Made by a program: the position numbers and the translations under genes | DNA from: Nostoc sp. CHAB 5844 | GTDB lineage: Bacteria > Cyanobacteriota > Cyanobacteriia > Cyanobacteriales > Nostocaceae | DNA length: 64,000 bases | Assembly: GCF_020829595.1 (NCBI RefSeq) | Contig: NZ_JAIVFW010000010.1 | Location: 62,001-126,000 of the forward strand | Direction: 5' to 3' | In this document: positions 45,920 to 54,521 of the stretch, piece by piece | Layout of the letters: the number at the start of each line of letters is the position of its first letter | Numbering within the stretch: the stretch's first letter is position 1 | The notes under the pieces: generated by a model | Seen by the model: the letters and a program-made list of their open reading frames with translations, nothing else | Databases searched by the model: none | What the model was told of the DNA's origin: nothing

Positions 45920-46336
45920 TTATTCAAAAACATACTTTTCTGCCACTTTCCAATAGCGTGAGAAGCGCTTTAAATCGATGTAGCCGTCATACTCAAAAAA
46001 TGGTTCCACTGCTAATACTTCTAACTTCAAAGAACGTTCTATTTCATCGCAGATATCATCAAATCTAGGACTAGGACTTTCGGCTGTCACCACTAAATTG
46101 GCATTATGTTCTTGAGCAAAGGCTAAGATTTCTTGGGCAACATTGCCTCGACGGATTTCTACTGGCAACTCCAGCAAGCATTCATAAATAAAGGCGATGC
46201 GTTTGAGGCTTAATTGCCATTCCTCAATTAATGCATCGTCCCAAACCCAAATAGCAGGAACATCAGAGTATTTTTGAAGTGCGGGGTTGGATGGACTGAG
46301 ACAGTCGCCGTGTACCCATATAATTGGTTCACTCAT
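45920..46336 (-). CDS. Photolyase N-terminal-like domain protein, stand-alone
   Basis: 138 residues that look like only the alpha/beta antenna-binding half of a photolyase/cryptochrome: IIWVHGDCLSPSNPAL, PAIWVWDDALIEEWQLSLKRIAFIYECLLELPVEIRRGNVAQEILAFAQ, VTAESPSPRFDDICDEI. It ends RFSRYWKVAEKYVF before any FAD-binding domain. The start is set at ATG 46336 (MSEPIIW); the open frame reaches 46474 but the added sequence is not conserved-looking and overlaps the partner gene. It lies 115 bases after the gene for an isolated FAD-binding domain, so the pair may form a split photolyase-like protein. Confidence 0.7.
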   Translation of the reverse strand: MSEPIIWVHGDCLSPSNPALQKYSDVPAIWVWDDALIEEWQLSLKRIAFIYECLLELPVEIRRGNVAQEILAFAQEHNANLVVTAESPSPRFDDICDEIERSLKLEVLAVEPFFEYDGYIDLKRFSRYWKVAEKYVFE

Positions 46337-46451
46337 TAGACTCGATTGGAAAATGGGTGTAGGAGTGTAAGGGTGTAAGGGGAAAAAATTTTCATAACCT
46401 CGTTGTGAATTCTTTTCATGGAATCTCTTGCATAAGTTTGTTGCAAGAACC

Positions 46452-47294
46452 CTATTTTTTACCTCTTTTACCACGCTGCCAACTTTGAGTATTTGGTTTT
46501 TTTGTAAATTCTCCTTTGGGAAATAGCTTTTGTTCTAATTCTTCATAGCTACCTTCAAAGTCACAGTGTCCATATAGCGGACATTTCTGACAATAAACTC
46601 CTTTGGTGTAGCGTTCTAAATTCTCGCGGTTGAAAAAATATGGTTTATGGCTAAAAGTACTAGCTACCCATTGCCAAGACATATTATTACTTGCCGGATC
46701 ACCATCTAAAAGATGTTCTAAAAACCACTTTGCACCAGCTTGCCAACGAATACGTCGCCAATGAACGATGTAAGCGGCTAACCACATCCGGACGTGGTTG
46801 TGTAAATAGCCAGTTTCGCGTAATTCTTGGCTAAAACTGTCGATGCAAACTCGCTCTGTGCTACCTTCTTTAATATCTTGGGGTAATTGGGCGGCGTATT
46901 CTGGGGCTGTATAACCAGTCTTATATTCTTCTTGGTCTTGCCAGATGCCATTGCCTAGCTTGACATACAATCTCTGCCAATAATCACGCCAGCCTAATTC
47001 GTTAATCAGTTTAGTTGCATCGTCTGGGTGCTTTACGTTGTTTAGCACGTAATCTCGGATTTCTGCTAGGCTCAAAACCCCATAACGAATGTATGGTGAA
47101 AGTCGTGTGACTGCACCTGTTAAGAAGTTACGGGTTTGGCTGTAGGTGGCGGGGTCTATTTTTTGTAATGCTTTTTGGGCTGCTTTGCGTCCCCCAATAG
47201 TGTTGCTGATATGGTCGTCACGTTCTGCGGCTTGCGGGAACTGTTCTCGCAGATAGGCTATCAATTCATCGCGGTTAGTAAATTTATTTTGCAT
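46452..47294 (-). CDS. Stand-alone photolyase/cryptochrome FAD-binding domain protein
   Basis: 280 residues covering only the helical FAD-binding domain of the photolyase family: LSPYIRYGVLSLAEIRDYV, LINELGWRDYWQRLY, TGYLHNHVRMWLAAYIVHWRRIRWQAGAKWFLEHLLDGDPASNNMSWQWVASTFSHKPYFFNRENLERY. These contain the FAD-phosphate and adenine contacts and the WQWxxS...N motif. After them comes a short Cys-rich tail (CQKCPLYGHCDF) that could bind metal. There is no N-terminal antenna domain. It is probably co-transcribed with the N-terminal-like protein just downstream. Confidence 0.8.
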   Translation of the reverse strand: MQNKFTNRDELIAYLREQFPQAAERDDHISNTIGGRKAAQKALQKIDPATYSQTRNFLTGAVTRLSPYIRYGVLSLAEIRDYVLNNVKHPDDATKLINELGWRDYWQRLYVKLGNGIWQDQEEYKTGYTAPEYAAQLPQDIKEGSTERVCIDSFSQELRETGYLHNHVRMWLAAYIVHWRRIRWQAGAKWFLEHLLDGDPASNNMSWQWVASTFSHKPYFFNRENLERYTKGVYCQKCPLYGHCDFEGSYEELEQKLFPKGEFTKKPNTQSWQRGKRGKK

Positions 47295-47314
47295 GAATAG
47301 TGACTCTTATAGTT

Positions 47315-47422
47315 GTAGGGTGCGTTAAGCGTTGCTATAACGCACCGAGAAAGATGGTGCGTTACGGCTAATTCTCACTCTCTTAAGTTCCAAAATCCTT
47401 GTATAGCCGTAACACACCCTAC
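47315..47422. repeat. 108-bp MITE-like element with GTAGGGTG ends
   Basis: Left end GTAGGGTGCGTTAAGC (47315-47330) and right end AGCCGTAACACACCCTAC (up to 47422) are inverted copies with few differences. Inside is another pair, AACGCACC...GGTGCGTTACG. Same end sequence as the elements at 3695 and 27022. Confidence 0.65.
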
Positions 47423-47519
47423 TTAATATTTACTTTATAAATAGCTTCTTATAGTTGATTTGCTTAGAGGTTGTTTGAAAAGTCCAAATTAATACCAGAT
47501 CCGGCGATTAAAAATCGCA

Positions 47520-47840
47520 CACCACTTGCTACAAGTCGGGGAACCCGACGACAGTTGCCTCAAGTCGAGCCAGCCGCTTGCGGGGGTTCCCCCCGTTGTG
47601 CGGACTGGCGTGGGAAACCTGCCCACGGCACTGTCTCCCCAACGCAGTGGCTTGGCTACACAGACAAAACCCACCTCCGTGGGTTTCAAGTCCTGGATTT
47701 TCCGCGCTGTCCATGCAGGCGGTGAGACCAGCGCTCTTGGTAGGGTTTCCCTCCGCAGGCGACTGGCGACTGGCGATCTCAAGAGTGTTAGACGAAGGAG
47801 CGTCGGCACGAGCGTCAGGGACTTCGCCTGTGTAGTAGCG
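47520..47840. repeat. GC-rich mosaic repeat block
   Basis: Contains GCGGGGGTTCCCCCCGTTGT, CCCACCTCCGTGGG, AAGTCGGGGAACCCGACGAC and CTGGCGACTGGCGA. The first is shared with 25725-25745 and the third resembles text near 7520. It looks like several nested dispersed repeats. Confidence 0.55.
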
Positions 47841-48131
47841 AATTATATATTTGCCCAAAACTTTTCAAACATCCTCTTAAAGAATTCCTACTTTTCTTAA
47901 TAATTTTAAAAATATTCATCCAATTAACTTATACACTATTCACGGACTTGATGTGATTTAGCGATTTCATTTTTTCTGCAAAGGTGCATTCCATGTAGCG
48001 ATCGCATCTTGACAGAAAAGTTAAATAACTAAATTACACATCAGCATTTGTATAGGTTCAAACAACTGAATCTATAATATGATTCGAGTTTTATGTAGCT
48101 AAAGATTGTATTATTCAGCCAAGAGTAGATT

Positions 48132-50039
48132 ATGTCTTCTACCGAACAACAAGGTCACTACCGTTACGATCCTCGGAGTTTAGAACAGAAGGGGCCAGCA
48201 CGCATATTTCCCTATGCTGGGGAAGATGGTGTACTGCGTTATATATTAACTACACTGCGAGAAAATAAACTCAATCAGGGAAAGCTATCCCAACCTTGGA
48301 GTCTGCTGCTGGAACAGGTGGAAAAAGCAATTCATACTTTAGATGAAGCTTGGGTACGGCTGGCAATTTTATTAGTAGATTTAGAGATTTTTCAATCGGG
48401 ATGGTTTAATTTCAATTTGCCGCCAAATGAACAGTTTAATGCTAGTTATATTCGGGAACGGCGGACGATGGGACAGAGATTGATGGCTGCAACAGAAGCC
48501 GCCCAGGCTGTGGGTAATGTTACAGATAAAAGTGAGCAGCAACGATCGCAATTTTACCAAGAGTTAGAAACTAGTGGCAGTCTGAGCGATCGCTATGTGC
48601 CGACACATCCTGTAGTCAGCCGCATTTACGAACGAGATGGGGGTTTGAGTGATTCGGAATTCGCCCGTCAACGCTTGGCTGGGCAGAATCCGATTGTATT
48701 GCGACGGGTACAGTCAGCAGAACAACAAACTTTACAAGCTTGGGCAAATCAATCTTACAAATTAGCTGATGCTACTCTAATCGACTTAGTAAAATCAGCC
48801 AGCGAAAATCTTTTATTTATTGCCGATTATCCTCTGTTGAAAAACCTGACAGCCGCCGACTTGCAACTTGGACGCTATGTTGGTTGTCCTGTTGGGTTAT
48901 TTTACCGTTCCCAAGAACGACTTGAGCCTGTGTTAATTCAGGTAGAAAAGGGAAAAGTTCTAACTCCGGCTGATGCAGATGACTGGATGCGGGCGAAACT
49001 TTACTTTCAAAGTGCGGATGTTACCCACCACGAATTGATTACTCACCTCTGCTATACCCATTTGGCAATGGAGGCGTTTGCAATTGCGACTCCCCGCCAA
49101 CTGCCGAGTAATCATCCTTTATATCGGTTGCTGTGTCCCCATTTACAGTTTTTGTTGGCTATTAATACACGGGGTAACACAATATTACTTGGTGAGGGCG
49201 CTGCTATTGATAATCTTATGGCTCCGACGAGAGATGTATCGTTAGGGTTAATTAATCAAGCTTATCGAGAACGTCCGTTTGCAGAATATTCCTTACTCAA
49301 TGACATCAAACGCCGGGGAATTGAAGCAGAATTTCTCCCAGAATTTCCTTACCGTGATGATGCTTTGCTATTGTGGGATGCGATCGCTCAATATACCACT
49401 AGTTATTTACAACGCTACTACCCAGACGACACAGTAGTTCAACAAGACTCATATCTGCAAGCTTGGGCGGCGGAACTAGGCGCACCTTTAGATACTCGTT
49501 CCCGCGCTGAGTTTCCCCAAACACCAACATGGTTCCCGCAAGAGTGGGTAAGTGAAACTGGACTAGAATTACCAGAATTACCTTCTTATCCACGTGTACC
49601 TGGGTTTGGCGAAATTACTAGTTTGCAACAACTGATAGATATTGCAACGCAAATTATTTTTACTTGCGGCCCTCAACACGCCGCCGTCAACTTCAGCCAA
49701 TTTGATTATGTGACTTATGTTCCGAATGCGCCCTTTGCACTTTACAGCCCACCAGACACACCCAGCACCCTAGGAGAATTGCTACCGTCTCCAGAGAAAG
49801 ATTTAGCGCAGATGCAGTTAAGTTTTGCTTTGAGTGGAATTTATTGGGGAAACCTAGGAAGTTCTGATTTAATTCAGTTTATCGATAAACGCGATCGCCA
49901 AACTCTGACTGAGTTTCAAAACGCACTTGTAGATATTGAAGACAAAATCAAAGCCCGCAATCTATTGCGTTTGGCTGAGACTGGAGTTGAGTATACATAT
50001 TTACTGCCATCTCGCATTCCCAACAGTATCAACATTTAG
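48132..50039 (+). CDS. Lipoxygenase
   Basis: Non-haem iron dioxygenase that adds O2 to polyunsaturated fatty acids to make hydroperoxides (oxylipins). Iron ligands can be read directly: THLCYTH (His305, His310), CGPQHAAVN (His516, Asn520) and the C-terminal Ile635, all at the places known from plant and bacterial enzymes. The AFAIATPRQLPSNHPLYRLLCPH stretch between them is also diagnostic. At 635 residues it is a catalytic-domain-only type without the plant PLAT domain, as in other cyanobacteria. Positional specificity cannot be read reliably. ATG at 48132; it ends in a HIP1-built terminator and stands alone. Confidence 0.9.
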   Translation: MSSTEQQGHYRYDPRSLEQKGPARIFPYAGEDGVLRYILTTLRENKLNQGKLSQPWSLLLEQVEKAIHTLDEAWVRLAILLVDLEIFQSGWFNFNLPPNEQFNASYIRERRTMGQRLMAATEAAQAVGNVTDKSEQQRSQFYQELETSGSLSDRYVPTHPVVSRIYERDGGLSDSEFARQRLAGQNPIVLRRVQSAEQQTLQAWANQSYKLADATLIDLVKSASENLLFIADYPLLKNLTAADLQLGRYVGCPVGLFYRSQERLEPVLIQVEKGKVLTPADADDWMRAKLYFQSADVTHHELITHLCYTHLAMEAFAIATPRQLPSNHPLYRLLCPHLQFLLAINTRGNTILLGEGAAIDNLMAPTRDVSLGLINQAYRERPFAEYSLLNDIKRRGIEAEFLPEFPYRDDALLLWDAIAQYTTSYLQRYYPDDTVVQQDSYLQAWAAELGAPLDTRSRAEFPQTPTWFPQEWVSETGLELPELPSYPRVPGFGEITSLQQLIDIATQIIFTCGPQHAAVNFSQFDYVTYVPNAPFALYSPPDTPSTLGELLPSPEKDLAQMQLSFALSGIYWGNLGSSDLIQFIDKRDRQTLTEFQNALVDIEDKIKARNLLRLAETGVEYTYLLPSRIPNSINI

Positions 50040-50045
50040 CAGTTG

Positions 50046-50090
50046 TGCGATCGCCAACTTTCGGTAAAATTTTGAGGCGATCGCAATTTT
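50046..50090 (+). terminator. HIP1-pair terminator after the lipoxygenase gene
   Basis: TGCGATCGCC (50046-50055) and GGCGATCGCA (50076-50085) form a perfect ten-base stem around a 20-base loop, followed by ATTTTT. Each arm contains a complete HIP1 octamer. It starts seven bases past the stop codon. Confidence 0.75.
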
Positions 50091-50103
50091 TCTCAGTTAC
50101 ATT

Positions 50104-50583
50104 ATGAGCAACATTCCCCAAGTTGGACAACCTGCACCTGATTTCTCTACACCTGACCAAAATGACAATTTAGTGAGCTTAGATGATTTTAGCGGTCAAT
50201 GGATTGTTCTTTATTTTTATCCCAAAGATGACACCCCTGGCTGCACCACAGAAGCCAAAGACTTTACCGAATTACATTCAGAATTTAGTCAATTGGGAGC
50301 CAAAATTTTAGGAGTAAGCCCCGATTCTGGCAAGTCTCATTGCAAGTTTATCAACAAACATAACTTGTCAATTACTTTGTTGAGTGACCCAGAACATCAA
50401 CTAGCAGAATCTTATGGCATTTGGCAATTAAAAAAATTTATGGGCAAAGAATATATGGGAATTGTTCGGTCAACTTTTCTGATTTCAGCCGATAAAATTA
50501 TTGCCTATGCTTGGCTAAATGTGAAAACTAAAGGTCATGCTCAAGCCGTACTCACAAAGTTGTCGGAATTAGCCAATAATTAA
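50104..50583 (+). CDS. bcp: Bcp/PrxQ-type peroxiredoxin
   Basis: Thiol peroxidase that reduces hydrogen and alkyl peroxides with thioredoxin. 159 residues with the active-site motif FYPKDDTPGCTTEAKDF; Cys47 is the peroxidatic residue. The usual PrxQ resolving Cys five residues later is a Lys here. A second Cys at about position 80 (SGKSHCKF) fits the variant in which the resolving Cys is on helix 3. ATG at 50104, closely after the lipoxygenase terminator, so it probably has its own promoter, although lipid-hydroperoxide chemistry would make functional pairing sensible. Confidence 0.93.
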   Translation: MSNIPQVGQPAPDFSTPDQNDNLVSLDDFSGQWIVLYFYPKDDTPGCTTEAKDFTELHSEFSQLGAKILGVSPDSGKSHCKFINKHNLSITLLSDPEHQLAESYGIWQLKKFMGKEYMGIVRSTFLISADKIIAYAWLNVKTKGHAQAVLTKLSELANN

Positions 50584-50617
50584 ATTTATAATATTTTTAA
50601 ATCATTGATTAACCAAA

Positions 50618-50650
50618 AGATCCCCGACTTCTTTAAGAAGTCGGGGATCT
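50618..50650. terminator. Strong 16-bp palindrome between convergent genes
   Basis: AGATCCCCGACTTCTT and AAGAAGTCGGGGATCT are perfect inverted copies one base apart. It lies 35 bases past the bcp stop and 15 bases before the stop of the convergent small gene, a good place for a bidirectional terminator. The same palindrome type is, to my memory, repeated many times in Nostoc genomes. Confidence 0.7.
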
Positions 50651-50665
50651 GAGCATCATTCGTTT

Positions 50666-50950
50666 TTAATTTGGCGATTTTTTGAGTGCCAATGCATATA
50701 CAATAAAAGTAGTTTGAGCTACTATAATTCCCATTGTTGTACCACCAAGAGCTACCCTAGATTGAAATCTACCAAGCTCATCAAGCTTTTCTGTCTCAAT
50801 ATTAATTGCGCGACTTATATTGAATTTCCAACTAGCTGCTTCTGGGTTAAAGATAAAACTCATGGGTAGACTAACAGCATAACCAAGAATTGTAAATGCT
50901 AAGGCTGTGGGAATAGTAAGCTTCAAGTTTTGCAAGAGCAATGAGCGCAT
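50666..50950 (-). CDS. Small membrane protein of unknown function
   Basis: 94 residues with two predicted membrane helices, one near the N-terminus (IPTALAFTILGYAVSLPMSFIF) and one near the C-terminus (LGGTTMGIIVAQTTFIVYALALKK), joined by about 30 soluble residues. No known family. The ATG at 50950 is preferred to the in-frame TTG two codons upstream. Its first 12 codons and upstream region occur again, decayed, at 60119-60250 on the far side of the glycan gene cluster. Confidence 0.6.
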   Translation of the reverse strand: MRSLLLQNLKLTIPTALAFTILGYAVSLPMSFIFNPEAASWKFNISRAINIETEKLDELGRFQSRVALGGTTMGIIVAQTTFIVYALALKKSPN

Positions 50951-51050
50951 AGCCAAAAATTATGTTGAAAATTGCCTGGAAATTAATACAATACATTTAA
51001 CTATGTCGGCATATTTCTCAGTATAGTTCCCAAAAATAAGAGCGATCGCC
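50915..51050. repeat. Left copy of ~135-bp direct repeat bracketing the glycan cluster
   Basis: Runs from AGTAAGCTTCAAGTTTTGCAAGAGCA through CTCAGTATAGTTCCCAAAAATA to a HIP1 site. The copy at 60119-60250 is in the same orientation and very similar along its whole length with a few substitutions and small gaps. This copy includes the 5' end and promoter region of the small membrane protein gene. Confidence 0.85.
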
Positions 51051-51120
51051 TAATTATTATACTTAACAAAAAATTCTGCATTAGCGACCAGAGTTTAACT
51101 ACAGTACTGACAAATTTACC

Positions 51121-52488
51121 CTAGTAAAAATCTTTAGCAATTTGTAGTTCATTGTAGGCTGCAATAAATTCTTCATCTTTAATTTTGCTATATTTATCCA
51201 TACTGAGATTAATGAATTCTTCAATGGTTAAACCATACTTATATAAACCTTTACATTGAAATATTGTTGGAGTGCTATATTGTAAGCCAAAATATCGATG
51301 TATTTCATCGTAGATAGGCCAAATAGGCCCATTCATCCAATCCGTGAGAATAAATTCTGAGCTAGGTAAAGAGTAGCTATTGTCATTTAGCTCTAAATAG
51401 TTAATAATTCGTTGGGCAACCTCAGTTATTAATAGTGTTGTAGGATGACTAAAAGTCAGTAATAACGGTAAAAATATTAAATTATTACTAATAAAATCAA
51501 ATATTTTAATATTCCATCGCTTGTCTCTATTCATTAACTCTAAAAAAGAATTCATAAATATCTGATCTTTTTTTAGGGAATCAATACAAACCTTAATATT
51601 TTTGGATAAATTATCATTAGAGTTTGCCGTTATCCTATCGTAGTGGAGCTTGAACGCAATGTTTGAATGAGAATCCAGAAAAGGAGACGAATAAGGTTTA
51701 AAACCAACTAAATCAGGATGCAGCCCTCGAAAATAAATATTTGGTAAAATTATGATTTTCTCTCGGGCTAGGTTAAAAAGATTAGATGTTATTAGCTTGC
51801 CAAATTGTTTTTCATCAAAAAGTTCTTGAGTAAGAATAAATTTATATTTTTGAATCAGACTTTCTACTAAACAATTATCTTGAAATGATTTACTTAATTC
51901 CTGTCGTACAGATAAAACAAAAACATTAAATTTATCTTGAAAGACACTGAGTATTTTGAATAATTCCTCTGCTTGGCAATTACCTATGAGCAATATATTC
52001 TCTTTATTTGTATTTGGATATTTGTAGTCAATTTTTAAGGATTTTGCAGTTTTTCCTAAAAATTCTGGTGAATAGAAAAAAGTGGATATTTTTTGCTTAA
52101 TAGTTATCTCAGCACGAGACTCAACAACAAATTGATTCTCTGGGTTTCTACTTAAAAATATATTATATAAAAAGGTAATAAAGAAATCACAGGCAATTTC
52201 TGAGTCTTCTTCAATTAAATAGGTTGATTCAAGATAAGCATGAACATTTTTGAGAAAAGTTGATAAATATTGATAATTTGCAAACATTTCCTCTGAAATC
52301 TGACGGATACCTTGAAAACTATAAATCTGCAAATCATCAAGTCCTTGTTGGATGTTAATATTATCAATATTTTTGAAAAAAATAGCTAGATATTTTGCAA
52401 TTTTTACGTTTTTTTCTGAAAGCATATAATAACAAAATTTTAAGGAATTTGAGAGATGTGGTAGTGTATTGTAATTAAACAGTTGCAC
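51121..52488 (-). CDS. WcbI-like polysaccharide biosynthesis protein
   Basis: 455 residues, markedly AT-rich coding sequence. The middle holds NILLIGNCQAEELFKIL and then FILTQELFDEKQFGKL and IILPNIYFRGLHPDLVGFKP, the pattern of the WcbI family, first described in capsule synthesis and thought to be an acetyltransferase-like fold binding CoA. The N-terminal ~160 residues are helical and of unknown role. It lies at the edge of a glycan gene cluster, which supports a part in decorating a surface polysaccharide. Start at ATG 52488, with a second possible ATG 21 codons in. Confidence 0.65.
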   Translation of the reverse strand: MQLFNYNTLPHLSNSLKFCYYMLSEKNVKIAKYLAIFFKNIDNINIQQGLDDLQIYSFQGIRQISEEMFANYQYLSTFLKNVHAYLESTYLIEEDSEIACDFFITFLYNIFLSRNPENQFVVESRAEITIKQKISTFFYSPEFLGKTAKSLKIDYKYPNTNKENILLIGNCQAEELFKILSVFQDKFNVFVLSVRQELSKSFQDNCLVESLIQKYKFILTQELFDEKQFGKLITSNLFNLAREKIIILPNIYFRGLHPDLVGFKPYSSPFLDSHSNIAFKLHYDRITANSNDNLSKNIKVCIDSLKKDQIFMNSFLELMNRDKRWNIKIFDFISNNLIFLPLLLTFSHPTTLLITEVAQRIINYLELNDNSYSLPSSEFILTDWMNGPIWPIYDEIHRYFGLQYSTPTIFQCKGLYKYGLTIEEFINLSMDKYSKIKDEEFIAAYNELQIAKDFY

Positions 52489-52507
52489 TTTTGTCTACTA
52501 CTTCTTG

Positions 52508-53083
52508 CTAAAAAAAATGTCGGTCGAAATGTTGCTTAGAGTGCGTCGCTAGTTTTCTTGCCAAGGCATCATCATTTAGCAGTAGGCAAATCATTTGCTC
52601 AGAGAATTGTGCAAAGAAATCATCTAGTTTCCCACTCAGCAAAAAGTCAAAGTTATCAATCTTATGTTCTCTTTTCAGCAAAATCTCTACAGCAGCATTG
52701 ATCATTAAGCGACAAATATCATGAGATGGATTGTAGCCTTCTACTGCGTCCCCAATAACTAACTCCACCCTAAGCTGAGTGAGTATGTAAACTAATTCTT
52801 AAGTCAGTCTAATAAATAAATCAAAGTCTCGATTTAGAATTGCTGCATAAATTTGTTTATCTGAATATCGACCATAAATATTACCTTGTTTGGCATTAAC
52901 TTTTTTGAGAACTTTTGTAGTTGAGTCTAGCCTCGACTTGCCTGAAGACCCAGAGCCATCTGTTAGAACGAATACATAGGGTTGAGCTAACTCTAACCAA
53001 TCATGAACTCTAATCTCGTGTCCTGGATGGGCAATGATTAGAGCGCTGCAAGAGTTAGTTAAACAATCGTTGGGTTCATTCAT
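52508..53083 (-). pseudogene. PIG-L-like deacetylase family gene with an in-frame stop
   Basis: The ATG at 53083 starts a protein with LIIAHPGHEIRVHDWLELA (position of the PIG-L HPDDE-type zinc motif) and LTDGSGSSGKSRLDSTTKVL. A TAA at 52801-52799 interrupts it after FDLFIRLT. The same frame goes straight on with ELVYILTQLRVELVIGDAVEGYNPSHDICRLMINAAVEIL, which carries the second His/Asp motif. So this is one gene of about 191 codons with one nonsense codon, not two genes. Unless the stop is read through, the product is truncated and inactive. PIG-L relatives remove acetyl groups from sugars, fitting the cluster; the family assignment is by motif and moderately sure. Confidence 0.7.
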
Positions 53084-53246
53084 TTTTATTCAATTAAAAA
53101 ACTATCTTATCCTTTTTATAGAGAGGCTAATTAATTTATTATTTTAAAATTGCTATATATTTTAATAATAGTTAAAATATTCTAAATATTACAATTTTGA
53201 TAAAATTACTATAAATATCTTTATTCCCACTAACAGAAGATCTGCG

Positions 53247-54518
53247 ATGCTGAGACGTTTAGCTAATTATTTTTTAAGAAATTTCTTAAAAAAACAGAAA
53301 TTTGTTTACTCTGAGATGACAAACCAAGAGTTTGTGGAACTTTGCTATAGAGTAATTCTTGAGCGTTCATCTGATGAAGCAGGTTTGTTAAATTATACTC
53401 ATGCGCTTGACTCTGGCCTGTCTACACGAGAAACTGTACTTCTTCAAATTACTGAATCGCAAGAACATCAAAGTAAAAAGTCTTCTTTAACCCAGACTGA
53501 ACAGGAGCCAAAAAATATTTACAGTGAAAACTATTTGATGACTAATGAAGAATTTATAGAATTTTGTTATCAAAAAATCTTAAGGCGTAATGCTGATGAA
53601 TCAGGTAAACTGAATTACTTACGTCAGCTTGAGTCTGGTGAACTTACAAGAGAATCTCTGCTTTTACAATTGGGTGAATCAGAGGAATTTCAATTAGCGA
53701 TCGCATCTAATAAATTTGTACACACTGGACATTTTTTCTCCGCAGTAGCATCTCTAGAAGATAGAGAAACTGATATTTCTACCTTTATACCTGGCGTTGA
53801 GTTGAATACTCAAAAGCAGATTGAACTATTGTCTGAATTGCAGCAATATTTTGCCGAATGTCCATTTCCTGAATGGAAAACAGATGAGTTTCGCTACTAT
53901 TTTGCTAATCCTGCTTACGGACATACTGATGGATTAATTCTTTATAGTATGCTCCGCCATTTTCAACCAAGTAAAATCGTTGAGGTAGGTTCAGGATTTT
54001 CCTCATGTGCCATCTTAGATACTAATCAGAACTTTTTTAATAGCAAAATTGAACTGATATTTATTGAACCTTATCCAGATTTACTTTATTCTCTTATCGG
54101 CTCTGATGATCAACAAAGTAATAATATAATTGCTAAGAGATTGCAGGATGTTGACTTAGGCTTATTTAGAGACCTTGAAGAAAATGATATTTTGTTTATT
54201 GATTCTACTCATGTATCAAAATTAAATAGTGATGTTAATAGAATTTTTTTTGAAATATTACCTATACTTAAGAAAGGTGTAATCATTCATTTTCATGATA
54301 TTTTTTGGCCTTTTGAGTACTGTAAAGAATGGATACGTGAAGGTAGAGCATGGAATGAAATTTATATGCTACGAGCTTTTCTGGAATTTAACCCTTGCTT
54401 TGAAATTATTTTTTTCTTTTCTTATTTAAGAGAAACTCAAACAAATTTTATTCAACAAACAATTCCGAGAAATATTATCCAGAATGGCACTAGTTGTTGG
54501 TTAAGAAAAATACTTTAG
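53247..54518 (+). CDS. DUF4214-methyltransferase fusion protein
   Basis: 423 residues. Two DUF4214-like helical units of about 50 residues stand at the front: MTNQEFVELCYRVILERSSDEAGLLNYTHALDSG... and MTNEEFIEFCYQKILRRNADESGKLNYLRQLESG... . They are followed by a class I methyltransferase-like domain with KIVEVGSGFSSCAILDTNQ (SAM-binding motif I), ELIFIEPYPDLL, and FIDSTHVSKLNSDVNRIFFEILPILKKGVIIHFHDIF. DUF4214 units occur in surface and glycan proteins and bind other modules. The probable job is methylating a glycan or lipid-linked sugar. It is the only plus-strand gene of the cluster and is AT-rich. Confidence 0.75.
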   Translation: MLRRLANYFLRNFLKKQKFVYSEMTNQEFVELCYRVILERSSDEAGLLNYTHALDSGLSTRETVLLQITESQEHQSKKSSLTQTEQEPKNIYSENYLMTNEEFIEFCYQKILRRNADESGKLNYLRQLESGELTRESLLLQLGESEEFQLAIASNKFVHTGHFFSAVASLEDRETDISTFIPGVELNTQKQIELLSELQQYFAECPFPEWKTDEFRYYFANPAYGHTDGLILYSMLRHFQPSKIVEVGSGFSSCAILDTNQNFFNSKIELIFIEPYPDLLYSLIGSDDQQSNNIIAKRLQDVDLGLFRDLEENDILFIDSTHVSKLNSDVNRIFFEILPILKKGVIIHFHDIFWPFEYCKEWIREGRAWNEIYMLRAFLEFNPCFEIIFFFSYLRETQTNFIQQTIPRNIIQNGTSCWLRKIL

Positions 54519-54521
54519 ATT

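Larger units (their letters stand above)
47295..48131. other. Large non-coding region filled with dispersed repeats
   Basis: About 840 bases without a supportable gene. It contains the element 47315-47422, a GC-rich repeat block (47520-47840) and an AT-rich promoter region with one HIP1 site spanning 47999-48006 before the lipoxygenase gene. Several overlapping open frames of 80-125 codons exist in both directions over the GC-rich block; none has a protein-like composition or known motif. Confidence 0.6.

Noticed and set aside
47471-47900. Several overlapping open frames (84-124 codons) on both strands
   Set aside because: All sit on the GC-rich dispersed-repeat block; the same DNA is open in many frames because it is GC-rich, not because it codes.
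52508-52768. Separate 86-codon gene
   Set aside because: It continues the frame of the upstream 94-codon frame without a shift; the two are halves of one gene with a stop codon between.
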